Source of the DNA: Gammaproteobacteria bacterium
GTDB taxonomy: Bacteria > Pseudomonadota > Gammaproteobacteria > HK1
Direction: 5' to 3'
Length of the DNA stretch: 64,000 bases
Assembly (NCBI GenBank): GCA_009937425.1
Contig: JAACFO010000001.1
Coordinates: 1 to 64,000 of the forward strand
The position numbers and the translations under genes are program-made. This document shows, piece by piece, positions 35,714-43,388 of the stretch. The notes beneath the pieces are model-generated. The model was not told the DNA's origin. It searched no databases and worked only from the letters and a program-made list of their open reading frames with translations. How positions within the stretch are numbered: position 1 is the stretch's first letter; each line of letters opens with the position of its first letter.

Positions 35714-36121
35714 GTGATTGACCAGAGAGGCCCGAGCGCGGCCGAGATTACCGTCGATACCACCAATCTGCACCGGGAAGAGGTGTTCACGGATCTACAG
35801 GCCGCATCGATCCGGCGCCTGACCCCGGTAAAAGCCGACGGCAGCCAGGACGACGGCCGCGACGTCATCTACATCGGCGAGACAAACCTGATGACACAGA
35901 TGGGTCCGCTGCCGGTCCAGTTCCCCATCGAAGCCGAATCCCTTGATGATGCCTTCAGCCAGTTTGCCGAGGGCGTCAAGGGCGCCATCGAGCGCCTCAA
36001 TGAACGCGCCAAGGAAATGGCCAGGGAAGAGAGTTCGCGCATCGTCGTTCCAGGCGCAGCGGCGCCGGGAACGGGTGGCATGGGAATGCCGGCTGCCGGC
36101 AAGCATATATTCGACAAGTAG
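35714..36121 (+). CDS. Conserved small cytoplasmic protein of unknown function
   Basis: 135 aa from GTG 35714; the track start six codons earlier lacks a better signal. There is no signal peptide or membrane segment. The blocks ITVDTTNLHREEVFTDLQAASIRRLTPV and SSRIVVPGA look like a family shared among environmental gammaproteobacteria whose function I do not know. The middle is acidic and helical (LDDAFSQFAEGVKGAIERL). The C-terminus is Gly/Ala/Pro-rich. It is convergent with the isochorismatase-like gene. Confidence 0.75.
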   Translation: MIDQRGPSAAEITVDTTNLHREEVFTDLQAASIRRLTPVKADGSQDDGRDVIYIGETNLMTQMGPLPVQFPIEAESLDDAFSQFAEGVKGAIERLNERAKEMAREESSRIVVPGAAAPGTGGMGMPAAGKHIFDK

Positions 36122-36133
36122 GCGCGCGGCCGC

Positions 36134-36721
36134 TTACAAGCGTACGCTCGAGGGAAGCGGCAGCGTTTCGTCGCACTCGGCGTGAAACTGCTCGCTGCGC
36201 GATACTGTTCGCATCCACTCGTAGAACAAGCCCTTCAGCCCTACGATGACGATACCCGCGGCGCGCATGCGTTGCAGGCCGTAGGCATGATCCGGTCCCG
36301 GAGAACCGACGGCATCCGCAACCACGGCGACGCGAAAATTCTGTTCCAGAAGACCGAACGCGGACTGGCAGACGCACACATCGGTTTCGAGTCCGACCAC
36401 GATGGCCGTTTTCCTGTCAGTCTCGCGAACCGCCTGGAGAATACCTTCCTCGGCAGCCAACCCGAAGTGCATTTTGTCGTGCACCTGAGTCCCTGGTGCG
36501 AGTGCGCCGGCGACGCTGGGATGGACACTGCCGTTGCCGGCCAGGTCCTCCGCCATCACCACTTGTGGTACCCCCGCCCAGCGCGCCACCCTGATCAACC
36601 AGCAGATCCGCTCGAGCAGCATGACGGATTCGGCCTCGGGAAGCTTGTGGAGAAACGTCTTCTGGACGTCCACCACCACCAGGACGGAGTCATCGACGTC
36701 GATGAGCAGGGGATCGGGCAT
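36134..36721 (-). CDS. Isochorismatase-like cysteine hydrolase
   Basis: 195 aa. The catalytic triad is in place: Asp in VVVDVQKTFL, Lys in HDKMHFG and Cys in GLETDVCVCQSAFGLLE, where the second Cys aligns with the nucleophile region. The family includes nicotinamidases, ureidoacrylate and N-carbamoyl hydrolases; YcaC-like members are closest by length. The substrate is unknown. It diverges from the pantoate kinase operon across a 177-base region. Confidence 0.87.
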   Translation of the reverse strand: MPDPLLIDVDDSVLVVVDVQKTFLHKLPEAESVMLLERICWLIRVARWAGVPQVVMAEDLAGNGSVHPSVAGALAPGTQVHDKMHFGLAAEEGILQAVRETDRKTAIVVGLETDVCVCQSAFGLLEQNFRVAVVADAVGSPGPDHAYGLQRMRAAGIVIVGLKGLFYEWMRTVSRSEQFHAECDETLPLPSSVRL

Positions 36722-36788
36722 GATGCTCCCGCAAATTCAGTATCGCGGCTGACCGTTCGCGATGCTAACCCATTCCGGCCTTTGGCGC

Positions 36789-36810
36789 CCCAGGGGGCTG
36801 GGCCCCTGGG
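36789..36810. promoter_or_regulatory. Perfect 8-bp GC hairpin upstream of pantoate kinase promoter
   Basis: CCCAGGGG-GCTGGG-CCCCTGGG forms an eight-base perfect stem with a six-base loop, just before the putative pantoate kinase promoter. There is no T tract on either side, so it is not a typical terminator. It may be an operator for the divergent genes or chance in GC-rich DNA. Confidence 0.4.
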
Positions 36811-36818
36811 AAAGGCTA

Positions 36819-36847
36819 TCGAAAGCAACACTATCTGCTGCCATAAT
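36819..36847 (+). promoter_or_regulatory. Putative sigma70 promoter for the pantoate kinase operon
   Basis: TCGAAA, a 17-base spacer, then CATAAT (four and five of six consensus bases), about 50 bases before the ATG at 36899. Confidence 0.45.
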
Positions 36848-36898
36848 GCCGGGCTTTGACCGCCCGAGCCGTTCGTCGCGTAACGAGCCCAACACCTC

Positions 36899-37735
36899 AT
36901 GAGCACCGCCAAGGCATTCGCACCGGGCAACGTTTCCGGTGTTTTCAAGATCATTCCTGACGATGATCCCACGAGGATGCATTCTCTCGGCATGGGCTTC
37001 ACGGTAACCGACGGTGTCACCGTAACGGTGTCGGTGAGCGACGCCACCAGCGTAGAGTTCAACGGCACACCAATCGAGTTTGCAACCGTGCGCTCGGTTG
37101 TTGCCAAACTTGGCAGCGTTGCACTGCGGGTCGAGATCGAGACCGACCTGCCGCTGAGCGGCGGATTCGGATTGAGTGGCGCCTCGTCGCTGGCCACAGC
37201 TTATGCCGGCGACGAACTTCTCGGTCTGGGGCTGAGCGAGAATGCGCTGGGAATGATTGCGCATGTTTCGGAAGTGGAGAACCTCACCGGGCTGGGAGAC
37301 GTCGCCGGGCAGTTCAATGGCGGCTGCCTCGTTAAACTGGTGCGCGGCGATCCTCTCGCCGCGGTTACGCTTCCCGTACCCGAGCAAGAAGTGTATTACC
37401 GCTACTTCAGCCCCATTAACACCAAGGACATCATCGGCCATCCAGAGCAACGCGAACGTATCAACGCGGCTGCGGACACGGCGCTGCGTAAGCTGACAGT
37501 TCTGAAGGATCGCAACGAATCCGAATTCGCCGAGTACATCAGTATCGCCAAGGAATTTTCCATTCAAAGTCGCTTGCTGTCGGACGACGACGTCAAGAGT
37601 GCCATTCGCGAATGTGAGCAGGCCGGCGGGTCAGCATCCATGATCATGCTCGGCAATGCCGTGTTCAGTAACGTACCGTTCAGAAGCGCTAAAACGACCC
37701 GGCTGTCAAAACGCCGCGTGGAGCGTTTGCGTTGA
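36899..37735 (+). CDS. Archaeal-type pantoate kinase (GHMP family)
   Basis: 278-aa GHMP-fold kinase expected to phosphorylate pantoate to 4-phosphopantoate with ATP. It shows the archaeal pantoate kinase layout: start AFAPGNVSGVFKI, DPTRMHSLGMGFTV, an ATP-loop motif LPLSGGFGLSGASSLATAYA, the conserved SEVENLTGLGDVAGQFNGG, and a C-terminal GGSASMIMLGNAVF. Bacteria normally use PanC and CoaBC instead. The next gene, overlapping by four bases, is the matching archaeal second-step enzyme, which strongly supports the call. Codon use and GC look like the neighbours, so if transferred it is not recent. Confidence 0.88.
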   Translation: MSTAKAFAPGNVSGVFKIIPDDDPTRMHSLGMGFTVTDGVTVTVSVSDATSVEFNGTPIEFATVRSVVAKLGSVALRVEIETDLPLSGGFGLSGASSLATAYAGDELLGLGLSENALGMIAHVSEVENLTGLGDVAGQFNGGCLVKLVRGDPLAAVTLPVPEQEVYYRYFSPINTKDIIGHPEQRERINAAADTALRKLTVLKDRNESEFAEYISIAKEFSIQSRLLSDDDVKSAIRECEQAGGSASMIMLGNAVFSNVPFRSAKTTRLSKRRVERLR

Positions 37736-38463
37736 CCGACGTACCGACCAGTCACCCGCGATACGAATCTCTCAGGATCCGAGATGCGATTGTCACGGGT
37801 GTTAAGAGAGGTGTCACCTCCGAGCACGGTCTCATCGCCCACGGTCGCGGGGAGGCATACGACTATTTGCTCGGTGAACGGACTCATCCGTTCGCGGTCG
37901 CTGCCATCGATGCGGCCGCACACCTGCTGTCGCAAGCAAGCCACCCGGTAATTTCAGTAAATGGAAACGTAGTTGCATTGGTGGCGGCGGATCTCGTTCG
38001 TCTGAGCGAGGTGCTTGGAGCACCGCTGGAAGTCAATATCTTCCATGCGTCGAAACAGCGCGAACAGGCGATTCGCGGCTACCTGCTGGAACACGGCGCC
38101 GACGAGGTGTTGATGCCAAGCACGGATGCCACGCTGGATTTCATCGATTCCAACCGAAAGTTCGTGCACCCCCAGGGGATCCACAAGGCGGACGCCATAT
38201 TCGTGCCTCTGGAAGACGGCGATCGCTGTCAGGCACTGCGCAGAATGGGTAAGGCCGTTGTCACCGTGGACCTCAATCCCATGTCGCGAACATCGCGTAC
38301 GGCAAGCATCACGATCGTGGACAACGTCGTACGTGCGCTGCCGCTGCTGATCCAGGGCCTGGAAAATCTGGCGCCCTATGGCGGTGCAAAGCAGGGGGCG
38401 GCCTTCGACAACATTGCCCACCTCGCCGCTGCCGAGCAGGAAATTCGCTCCCCGGACAGCTGA
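37732..38463 (+). CDS. Archaeal-type phosphopantothenate synthetase (4-phosphopantoate--beta-alanine ligase)
   Basis: 243 aa. Matches the archaeal PPS family (COG1701 type): PTSHPRYESLRIRDAIVTG, LIAHGRGEAYDYLLGERT, PVISVNGNVVALVA, FVPLEDGDRCQAL, and VDLNPMSRTSRTASITIVDN. It condenses 4-phosphopantoate with beta-alanine using ATP to give 4-phosphopantothenate. It starts at TTG, overlapping the kinase stop as TTGA, so the two are translationally coupled. Together they replace PanC plus pantothenate kinase in Archaea; seeing both in a gammaproteobacterial context is unusual. Confidence 0.9.
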   Translation: MTDVPTSHPRYESLRIRDAIVTGVKRGVTSEHGLIAHGRGEAYDYLLGERTHPFAVAAIDAAAHLLSQASHPVISVNGNVVALVAADLVRLSEVLGAPLEVNIFHASKQREQAIRGYLLEHGADEVLMPSTDATLDFIDSNRKFVHPQGIHKADAIFVPLEDGDRCQALRRMGKAVVTVDLNPMSRTSRTASITIVDNVVRALPLLIQGLENLAPYGGAKQGAAFDNIAHLAAAEQEIRSPDS

Positions 38464-38694
38464 TCCACGGCCTGGGGCGGCCACCCGGCAGGTCCCAATT
38501 GTAAGCAATCGGTGATCCGGCTGTGGCCCCGTTCACAACATGGCGCACGGGATCCTCCTGGCGTTGCGCAATGGGTCATCAGGGGCTACATAAACTGGTG
38601 GAGGCTCGCGTGTTCACGAGCCAGACCCTTCCATCAGCCTGAACCACGTCTATCCGGCGTTTTGCGAAATTCGGTACCGAACAGGAGAGCGGCC

Positions 38695-39549
38695 GTGAGC
38701 AACAAGTCCAAGTCGACGACCTTCCTACTCTGCTATTTCTTCGGCGCCCTCGGTGTCCACCGCTTCTACCTGGGGAAGCTGCTCACCGGAGTTTTGATGC
38801 TGCTAACCGGCGGCGGGTTGTTGATCTGGTGGGTCGTCGACATCTACCGAATTATTGCTGGTCGCTTCAAGGATAAGCAGGGACAGGATCTAAGCACTTC
38901 GCAACCCCACGCGGATCAGCCGAACGCCGGATTCTGGGTACGCCTGTCGGCCTTCATGGTGGATGGCCTGATTCTCGGTTTGATTCAATTCGTGTTCATT
39001 TATCTGCCATTGATGGCCTACCTGTACAACACCGGTATTTTTACCGCACCGGATCCAGAAATGGCGATCATGGCCGTCGCCCCGATCGTGGGGCTGTCCC
39101 AGGCGGCAGTGGTGCTCCTGTACGCGGGCTACTTCGTTGCTCTCACCGCGGGAAAACACCAGGGCACCTTCGGCAAACGCAGCATGGGTATTTTTGTGCG
39201 CAAGCGCGACGGCGGCCGTGTATGGTTCGGGAGCGCGGTCGTGCGTTTCGTCGGATACATCATCTCCTCGATCCCGTTCTGCCTCGGCTACCTGATGGCC
39301 GCATTTCAAAAGAAAAAGCTCGCCCTGCACGATCTGATCGCCGGCACCGAGGTCGTATACGGCACCCCATCGACAGAAGCGGCCAGCGTGGATCATGATG
39401 CGGTAACGGAAGTTGCGCAATCCGAGCCAACCCCGATACCCGCAGGTCTGGGCGAGATGGAGGCGCGGCCCAGCCGCATGCCGGAAATTCTGGTCGGTAC
39501 GGGCCTGCTGCTCATCGTTGGCGCCATGGCGCTCTCCTATATGCGCTGA
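38695..39549 (+). CDS. TM2-RDD membrane protein
   Basis: 284 aa from GTG 38695, preceded by CAGGAGAG. The track start at 38512 adds a 61-residue non-homologous leader. The first about 65 residues are a TM2 domain: two helices with FFGALGVHRFYLGK and a DIYRI turn. Residues about 80-220 form an RDD domain (GFWVRLSAFMVDGLILGL, GTFGKRSMGIFV, LHDLIAGTEVVYG). A single C-terminal helix (LVGTGLLLIVGAMALSYM) follows an acidic linker. Function unknown; RDD proteins are linked to ion or solute handling. Confidence 0.85.
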   Translation: MSNKSKSTTFLLCYFFGALGVHRFYLGKLLTGVLMLLTGGGLLIWWVVDIYRIIAGRFKDKQGQDLSTSQPHADQPNAGFWVRLSAFMVDGLILGLIQFVFIYLPLMAYLYNTGIFTAPDPEMAIMAVAPIVGLSQAAVVLLYAGYFVALTAGKHQGTFGKRSMGIFVRKRDGGRVWFGSAVVRFVGYIISSIPFCLGYLMAAFQKKKLALHDLIAGTEVVYGTPSTEAASVDHDAVTEVAQSEPTPIPAGLGEMEARPSRMPEILVGTGLLLIVGAMALSYMR

Positions 39550-39574
39550 ATCGCTATAGAATGCCGGAGTGATG

Positions 39575-40006
39575 ATGAGACTCCGCGCCTACCTGTTTAC
39601 GCTTCTGCTCACCGCCTCAGTGCTGCCATTGCAGGCGGCAACCTTGACTTCGGGTGACGGTAAGACGACGGATATTGGCGGAGTCACGTGGAAGTGGCAG
39701 CGCACGCTATACAACAACGACACTAAGGGCGAGCCGACGGATCCGTCGCGCTACACCATCTTGCTGATGCCGGAAGGCCATCTCAGCGTCCATCTCGACT
39801 GCAATGCCGGCGGTGGACGCTACACCCTGGAGGGCAGTTCCCTGACCCTGGACGTGACCCATACCACCATGGCCGCATGCCCCCCGGAATCCCTCGCGCA
39901 ACAGTTCATGAAGGATCTGGCGGCGGCGAGGATCGCCTTCATGCGTGATGGCAAACTTTATCTGGACCTCATGTATGACTCGGGCACGATGAAGTTCGCC
40001 CGCTGA
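39575..40006 (+). CDS. Exported META-domain (HslJ-like) protein
   Basis: 143 aa from ATG 39575, placed five bases after CGGAG; GTG 39569 and ATG 39572 are in-frame alternatives. A signal peptide (RLRAYLFTLLLTASVLPLQA) precedes a domain with GGVTWKWQRTLYNN, RYTILLMPEGHLSVHLDCNAGGGRY and LTLDVTHTTMAACPPES, the META pattern shared with HslJ. Two cysteines, in LDCNAGG and AACPPES, could form a disulfide. The family has no firmly established role. Confidence 0.82.
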   Translation: MRLRAYLFTLLLTASVLPLQAATLTSGDGKTTDIGGVTWKWQRTLYNNDTKGEPTDPSRYTILLMPEGHLSVHLDCNAGGGRYTLEGSSLTLDVTHTTMAACPPESLAQQFMKDLAAARIAFMRDGKLYLDLMYDSGTMKFAR

Positions 40007-40012
40007 CGGGGC

Positions 40013-40813
40013 TTACTTGCACTCCGGTTTTTTGCCCTTTGCGCGTGCATCGTTATATGTGTGCAGGGCGTCGGCCATTTTCCCTATCAAATCGTCGATG
40101 CGCGTGGTGCTTGCGGGGTGCGTCGACAAGAACTCCGGCGGCGCTCCACCACCGGCCTTTTCCATATTTTTCCAAAGCTGAACGCTCTCCCTGGGGTCGA
40201 AACCGGCCTCCGCCATGAGATCGACACCGATGATGTCGGCTTCGGATTCGTGGCTGCGGCTGTAGGGCAAAAGAATACCGATTTGAGCGCCCAGTCCCAG
40301 CGCCTGCATGGAAACCGAGTCCACGTAGCCGGAGCCGGCGGCGGCGGCGAGGGCGACGTTCGTGATCTGCTGTTGTGACATACGCTCGTTGCCGTGCTGG
40401 GCGAGCACATGGCCGACCTCGTGCCCGAGCACCGCCGCCAACTGGTCTTGATTCTCGGCGACTTTCAACATGCCCGTATACACACCCATCTTGCCGCCGG
40501 GTAGAGCAAATGCATTTGGATTGTCATCGGTGAATACGACCACCTCCCAATTGGTGTTCTTGTCGGAAAGCTCATCGGTGATGGCTGTCGCTACACATCG
40601 CACATATGCATTAATCTCGGGATCCTCTTCCACGGTGAGCTGAGAGCGCATTTCCTCGAAAGCCTGTATGCCCATGGCGTCGAGCTGATCGGCCGGGTAA
40701 ACAAGCAGCTGGTTGCGGCCGGTCGGCGACGTGGCGCAGCCCGCAAGGGCTGCGATGAGCACTGACACGAGGACAATGCCCGGCAGTCGGCGTGGATTGG
40801 ATGGGTTCGGCAT
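40013..40813 (-). CDS. M48 family metalloprotease, lipoprotein
   Basis: 266 aa from ATG 40813 with a lipobox (LAALAGC). The zinc site is HEVGHVLAQH with the third ligand in ESEADIIGVD, typical of LoiP/YcaL-like periplasmic M48 proteases involved in envelope quality control. The track start at 41134 runs through the neighbouring gene and is rejected. A short Lys-rich C-terminus ends at KKPECK. It is convergent with the META gene, seven bases apart. Confidence 0.92.
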   Translation of the reverse strand: MPNPSNPRRLPGIVLVSVLIAALAGCATSPTGRNQLLVYPADQLDAMGIQAFEEMRSQLTVEEDPEINAYVRCVATAITDELSDKNTNWEVVVFTDDNPNAFALPGGKMGVYTGMLKVAENQDQLAAVLGHEVGHVLAQHGNERMSQQQITNVALAAAAGSGYVDSVSMQALGLGAQIGILLPYSRSHESEADIIGVDLMAEAGFDPRESVQLWKNMEKAGGGAPPEFLSTHPASTTRIDDLIGKMADALHTYNDARAKGKKPECK

Positions 40814-40844
40814 GCGCCTTATTGTAATGCCAGAGGCGGCACTT

Positions 40845-41198
40845 TCAATGGATTGTGCAGTCCGGCGGGATTTGCCCGGCTGCCTGCAACACTTCCGAGA
40901 CTTCGAAATAGCCGTCATAGGATTGTGCAAACCCAGCCGTTCCCTCGTCGCTCGGCCGCCCTGACACGACCACGTAGATTTGACCATAGGGCGACGCGGC
41001 GAGTTCCCTGTGATGCTTTCGCAGAGCTGCTGAGATCCCCGGGCTGATCGGCTTGGCCCAGTAAACCATGGACGACCCGCAGGGCTGGAAGCTTCGCACC
41101 TCGTGCCCGAAAATGTAGGCACCCGCCACATCAATGCTCTCCGAAGCGCACACCGCCGCGCCGAGCAGAAGCTGAAACACGATCAGTACTCGTGGCAA
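40845..41198 (-). CDS. Small exported protein of unknown function
   Basis: 117 aa, TTG start with a signal peptide (VLIVFQLLLGAAVCASE). The mature protein contains FGHEVRSFQPCGSSMVYWAKP and a C-terminal PPDCTIH, so one disulfide is possible. IYVVVSGRPSDEGTAGFAQSYDGYFEVSEVL reads like a small beta domain that I cannot assign. It lies 13 bases after the DUF5329 gene and may share its transcript. Confidence 0.65.
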   Translation of the reverse strand: MPRVLIVFQLLLGAAVCASESIDVAGAYIFGHEVRSFQPCGSSMVYWAKPISPGISAALRKHHRELAASPYGQIYVVVSGRPSDEGTAGFAQSYDGYFEVSEVLQAAGQIPPDCTIH

Positions 41199-41211
41199 AG
41201 GAAACTTATCT

Positions 41212-41625
41212 CTAGCCGGAGTTCTTCGCGCGGTACCTGCGCAGCTCCTCCAGCAACCAGTCCTGTGTTCGCTCAGCCGGTTCGCTCCCGCAAAAGACGT
41301 GATAATAGTTACCGCTCATCGTACTCTTTGTGGCCGAGTACTCGACAAAATCCTCTGACGTTTTTATCTTATCCCGAAAATACTCGTACTTCTTCTTGAC
41401 GTGGGAGTAGGCACTTTCGCTATTGTGTTTCTTGCCGTTCCGCTCCATCTCACAACCGCTGGTGCGCAAATACTCGAGCAGGTAGGTGACTTCGTGGCGA
41501 TCAGCATCGGGGACATCGGCATGCGCATGGCTGGAAAACACCGCCGCCACGAGAGTGGCAGCAGCAACTCGCGAGAGATCAAACAACTTTGAAGATGGCA
41601 CTGACGATGTGCGCAAGCCGGCCAT
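41212..41625 (-). CDS. Exported DUF5329 protein
   Basis: 137 aa. The N-terminus contains an export signal (LVAAVFSSHAHA). The mature part matches DUF5329: EVTYLLEYLRTSGCEMERNGKKHNSESAYSHVKKKYEYFRDKI, KTSEDFVEY, and DWLLEELRRYR. Function is not established. It is seven bases from fosX and part of a co-directional run of small genes. Confidence 0.8.
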   Translation of the reverse strand: MAGLRTSSVPSSKLFDLSRVAAATLVAAVFSSHAHADVPDADRHEVTYLLEYLRTSGCEMERNGKKHNSESAYSHVKKKYEYFRDKIKTSEDFVEYSATKSTMSGNYYHVFCGSEPAERTQDWLLEELRRYRAKNSG

Positions 41626-41631
41626 TTCAAT

Positions 41632-42039
41632 CTAAGACTTCCCTCGGTAGCGCTCGAGGCGCTGTTCCAATGTCCCGGTGTGCAATTCGAAAAGGTGGTT
41701 ATCGTAATCATGAAAATAGAGAGAGCGACCTTCTCCTTTAACTCTGCCACGATCTTCACGGACTTCCACATCCAGCGCGCGAACGCGCTCCATGTATTCG
41801 TCAAATTTCTCGTCTGGGATCTTGAACGCGACGTGATTGTATGTCTTGTCTTGCAGAGATTCGCCTTCCATTATCGCGATCCACATACCGCCAATCAAAA
41901 AGAATTTCTCCCTCGATATGGAAAATGTCGCGTCGCCGCTGGAGTAAATCTCCTTCGCGTCGAAGATGCCTGACAGAAACGAGGACGTCCGCTCCAAGTC
42001 GCGCACGATGAAAGTGATGTGGCTGAGTCCTTCAATCAT
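41632..42039 (-). CDS. fosX: FosX-type fosfomycin hydrolase (VOC superfamily)
   Basis: 135 aa, full length for FosX. Mn ligands are recognisable at His7 (GLSHITF), His70 (TYNHVAFKI) and Glu119 (HLFELHTG). Glu44 (SISREKFFLIGG) matches the general base that distinguishes FosX, which adds water to the fosfomycin epoxide, from the thiol transferases FosA and FosB. Environmental FosX homologues may have low activity. It lies in a run of small accessory genes, all on the minus strand. Confidence 0.85.
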   Translation of the reverse strand: MIEGLSHITFIVRDLERTSSFLSGIFDAKEIYSSGDATFSISREKFFLIGGMWIAIMEGESLQDKTYNHVAFKIPDEKFDEYMERVRALDVEVREDRGRVKGEGRSLYFHDYDNHLFELHTGTLEQRLERYRGKS

Positions 42040-42057
42040 TGCTGAGACCTTCGGATT

Positions 42058-42453
42058 TCACAGACAGTCACCAGTTAATTCACAAACAGCGGTAAGCGCC
42101 ACGTAGCCGACAAGCGGTGAGCTCAACAGGCAGACCACCGCCGGAGCGCCCACGAGTATCCAGTCGGGTGCGCGAAGCAGTAGGACACACCAGGCTACGA
42201 TGAACGACAGTGCAACTGCGGGCATTAATGCGACCACACCGATGCCAAGGCGTTCGGGCGCCAACAGCAGTGCGCTGTCAGCAGTATCGGTTACCAAAAG
42301 GAATGTAACGGCTGCCAGCAGCAAAACCGGAAGAAACCAAAGGAGTTGAGTGCGCCGTTCAACAGACGACAAAGTGATCCAGCCAAGAAGCAAACCCGTG
42401 ATCAGCAGCACCTGCCATCCGGAGCTCAAAGAGAGAAGAAGATCGAGGCTCAT
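42058..42453 (-). CDS. Small integral membrane protein, unknown
   Basis: 131 aa with four predicted membrane helices (WQVLLITGLLLGWITL, LLWFLPVLLLAAVTFLLV, VVALMPAVALSFIVAWCVLLL, WILVGAPAVVCLLSSPLVGYVAL). I recognise no family. It lies 18 bases downstream of nothing obvious and upstream of fosX on the minus strand. Its C-terminus, CELTGDCL, has two cysteines. Confidence 0.65.
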   Translation of the reverse strand: MSLDLLLSLSSGWQVLLITGLLLGWITLSSVERRTQLLWFLPVLLLAAVTFLLVTDTADSALLLAPERLGIGVVALMPAVALSFIVAWCVLLLRAPDWILVGAPAVVCLLSSPLVGYVALTAVCELTGDCL

Positions 42454-42529
42454 CCGCTACCTCGATTACGGTACGCAAGATTGCTCGAGGATGGGAAGAA
42501 GAGCCCGAGTCGGCAGAAGTATTCCGATA

Positions 42530-42904
42530 TCAGGCACGCTCATCATGAAAGTAATTCCAGACATCGATGGCATCGAATACTAAGGAAACGGTCAGGAAGA
42601 CTGAAAGCACCACTAAATAGAGGAAGAATGCGCCATCAGTGTGTGCAACTTGTAGAAGTATGTAAGGTAGCAAGATAACCCAGAAAATGTGGCCGATTCC
42701 AAGGATTTTTTCAAAGCCGAAGTAGGAATACAAGGCCATCATTGCCAAGGCGGATAGCATGAACGTGACAAAAATCACCTTGGCGAGAACAGCAGGCCAG
42801 AATAAGAGGCTCGCAACGTTTACAAGAGCCAATACCAACACCCAGACCGACACCCAGAGCGGCTGTTTCGCGAGATCGATGAAAAATAAAATCGGGTTTC
42901 GCAT
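42530..42904 (-). CDS. Small integral membrane protein, unknown
   Basis: 124 aa, about four helices (SVWVLVLALVNVASLLFW, VIFVTFMLSALAMMALYSYF, IFWVILLPYILLQVA, FFLYLVVLSVFLTVSLVF), ending in the charged WNYFHDERA. The sequence suggests a family of short multi-helix proteins found in marine gammaproteobacteria, but I cannot assign it. Six bases separate it from the NTF2-like gene upstream. Confidence 0.68.
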   Translation of the reverse strand: MRNPILFFIDLAKQPLWVSVWVLVLALVNVASLLFWPAVLAKVIFVTFMLSALAMMALYSYFGFEKILGIGHIFWVILLPYILLQVAHTDGAFFLYLVVLSVFLTVSLVFDAIDVWNYFHDERA

Positions 42905-42910
42905 CTGGAC

Positions 42911-43351
42911 CTAGAAATCATACGGCCCTGCTGACGCGATAGACTCTGGAAGCCGGGTCTCGTGAACATGGACCCACTGAAGCGAGTGGGCTTTCCGGAA
43001 AATTACGGTAACGATACGGGCGTTGTCCGGCGGCGTTGAAGCCAATGCGTTCCGTTGCCATTCCTCATACGTAGCGAGAACATGATCATCCAGCACCCGA
43101 TGTAGTTTGACGTTGCGAATCGCGATCCGAAATTCGGGATTTGTCCCATGGTTCCGGCGCACGGCGGATTGGAATTCAGCAAGCGACAGAAGGGCTCCCG
43201 CTGGTGGAATCAAAAGAAATTCTTCATCGAACCGACCGAGAAAATCCGTTTCAAAAGCGTCGACCGGACGCATACCCGAGAACCATCCGACGAGGAATAC
43301 ATGCAGAGCTTCGACTTCGTCTCGAACCAGCAATTCAAGTTCTGAACTCAT
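42911..43351 (-). CDS. NTF2-like (DUF4440-type) protein
   Basis: 146 aa from ATG 43351. The track start 35 codons upstream lacks homology and overlaps the GNAT gene. The sequence has the cone-shaped NTF2/SnoaL pattern: VEALHVFLVGWFSG, ETDFLGRFDEEFLLIPPAG, RIAIRNVKLHRVLDDHVLATYEEWQ and RIVTVIFRKAHSLQWVHVHETRL. Function unspecified; such folds bind small ligands or act as simple enzymes. Confidence 0.72.
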   Translation of the reverse strand: MSSELELLVRDEVEALHVFLVGWFSGMRPVDAFETDFLGRFDEEFLLIPPAGALLSLAEFQSAVRRNHGTNPEFRIAIRNVKLHRVLDDHVLATYEEWQRNALASTPPDNARIVTVIFRKAHSLQWVHVHETRLPESIASAGPYDF

Positions 43352-43388
43352 GGACTGGAACCCCGTGATATTAGTCAGTAGCCAGATA

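Noticed and set aside
38603-38622. GGCTCG...CGAGCC hairpin before the TM2-RDD gene
   Set aside because: Bulged and with a very tight loop, no T tract; likely chance in GC-rich DNA.
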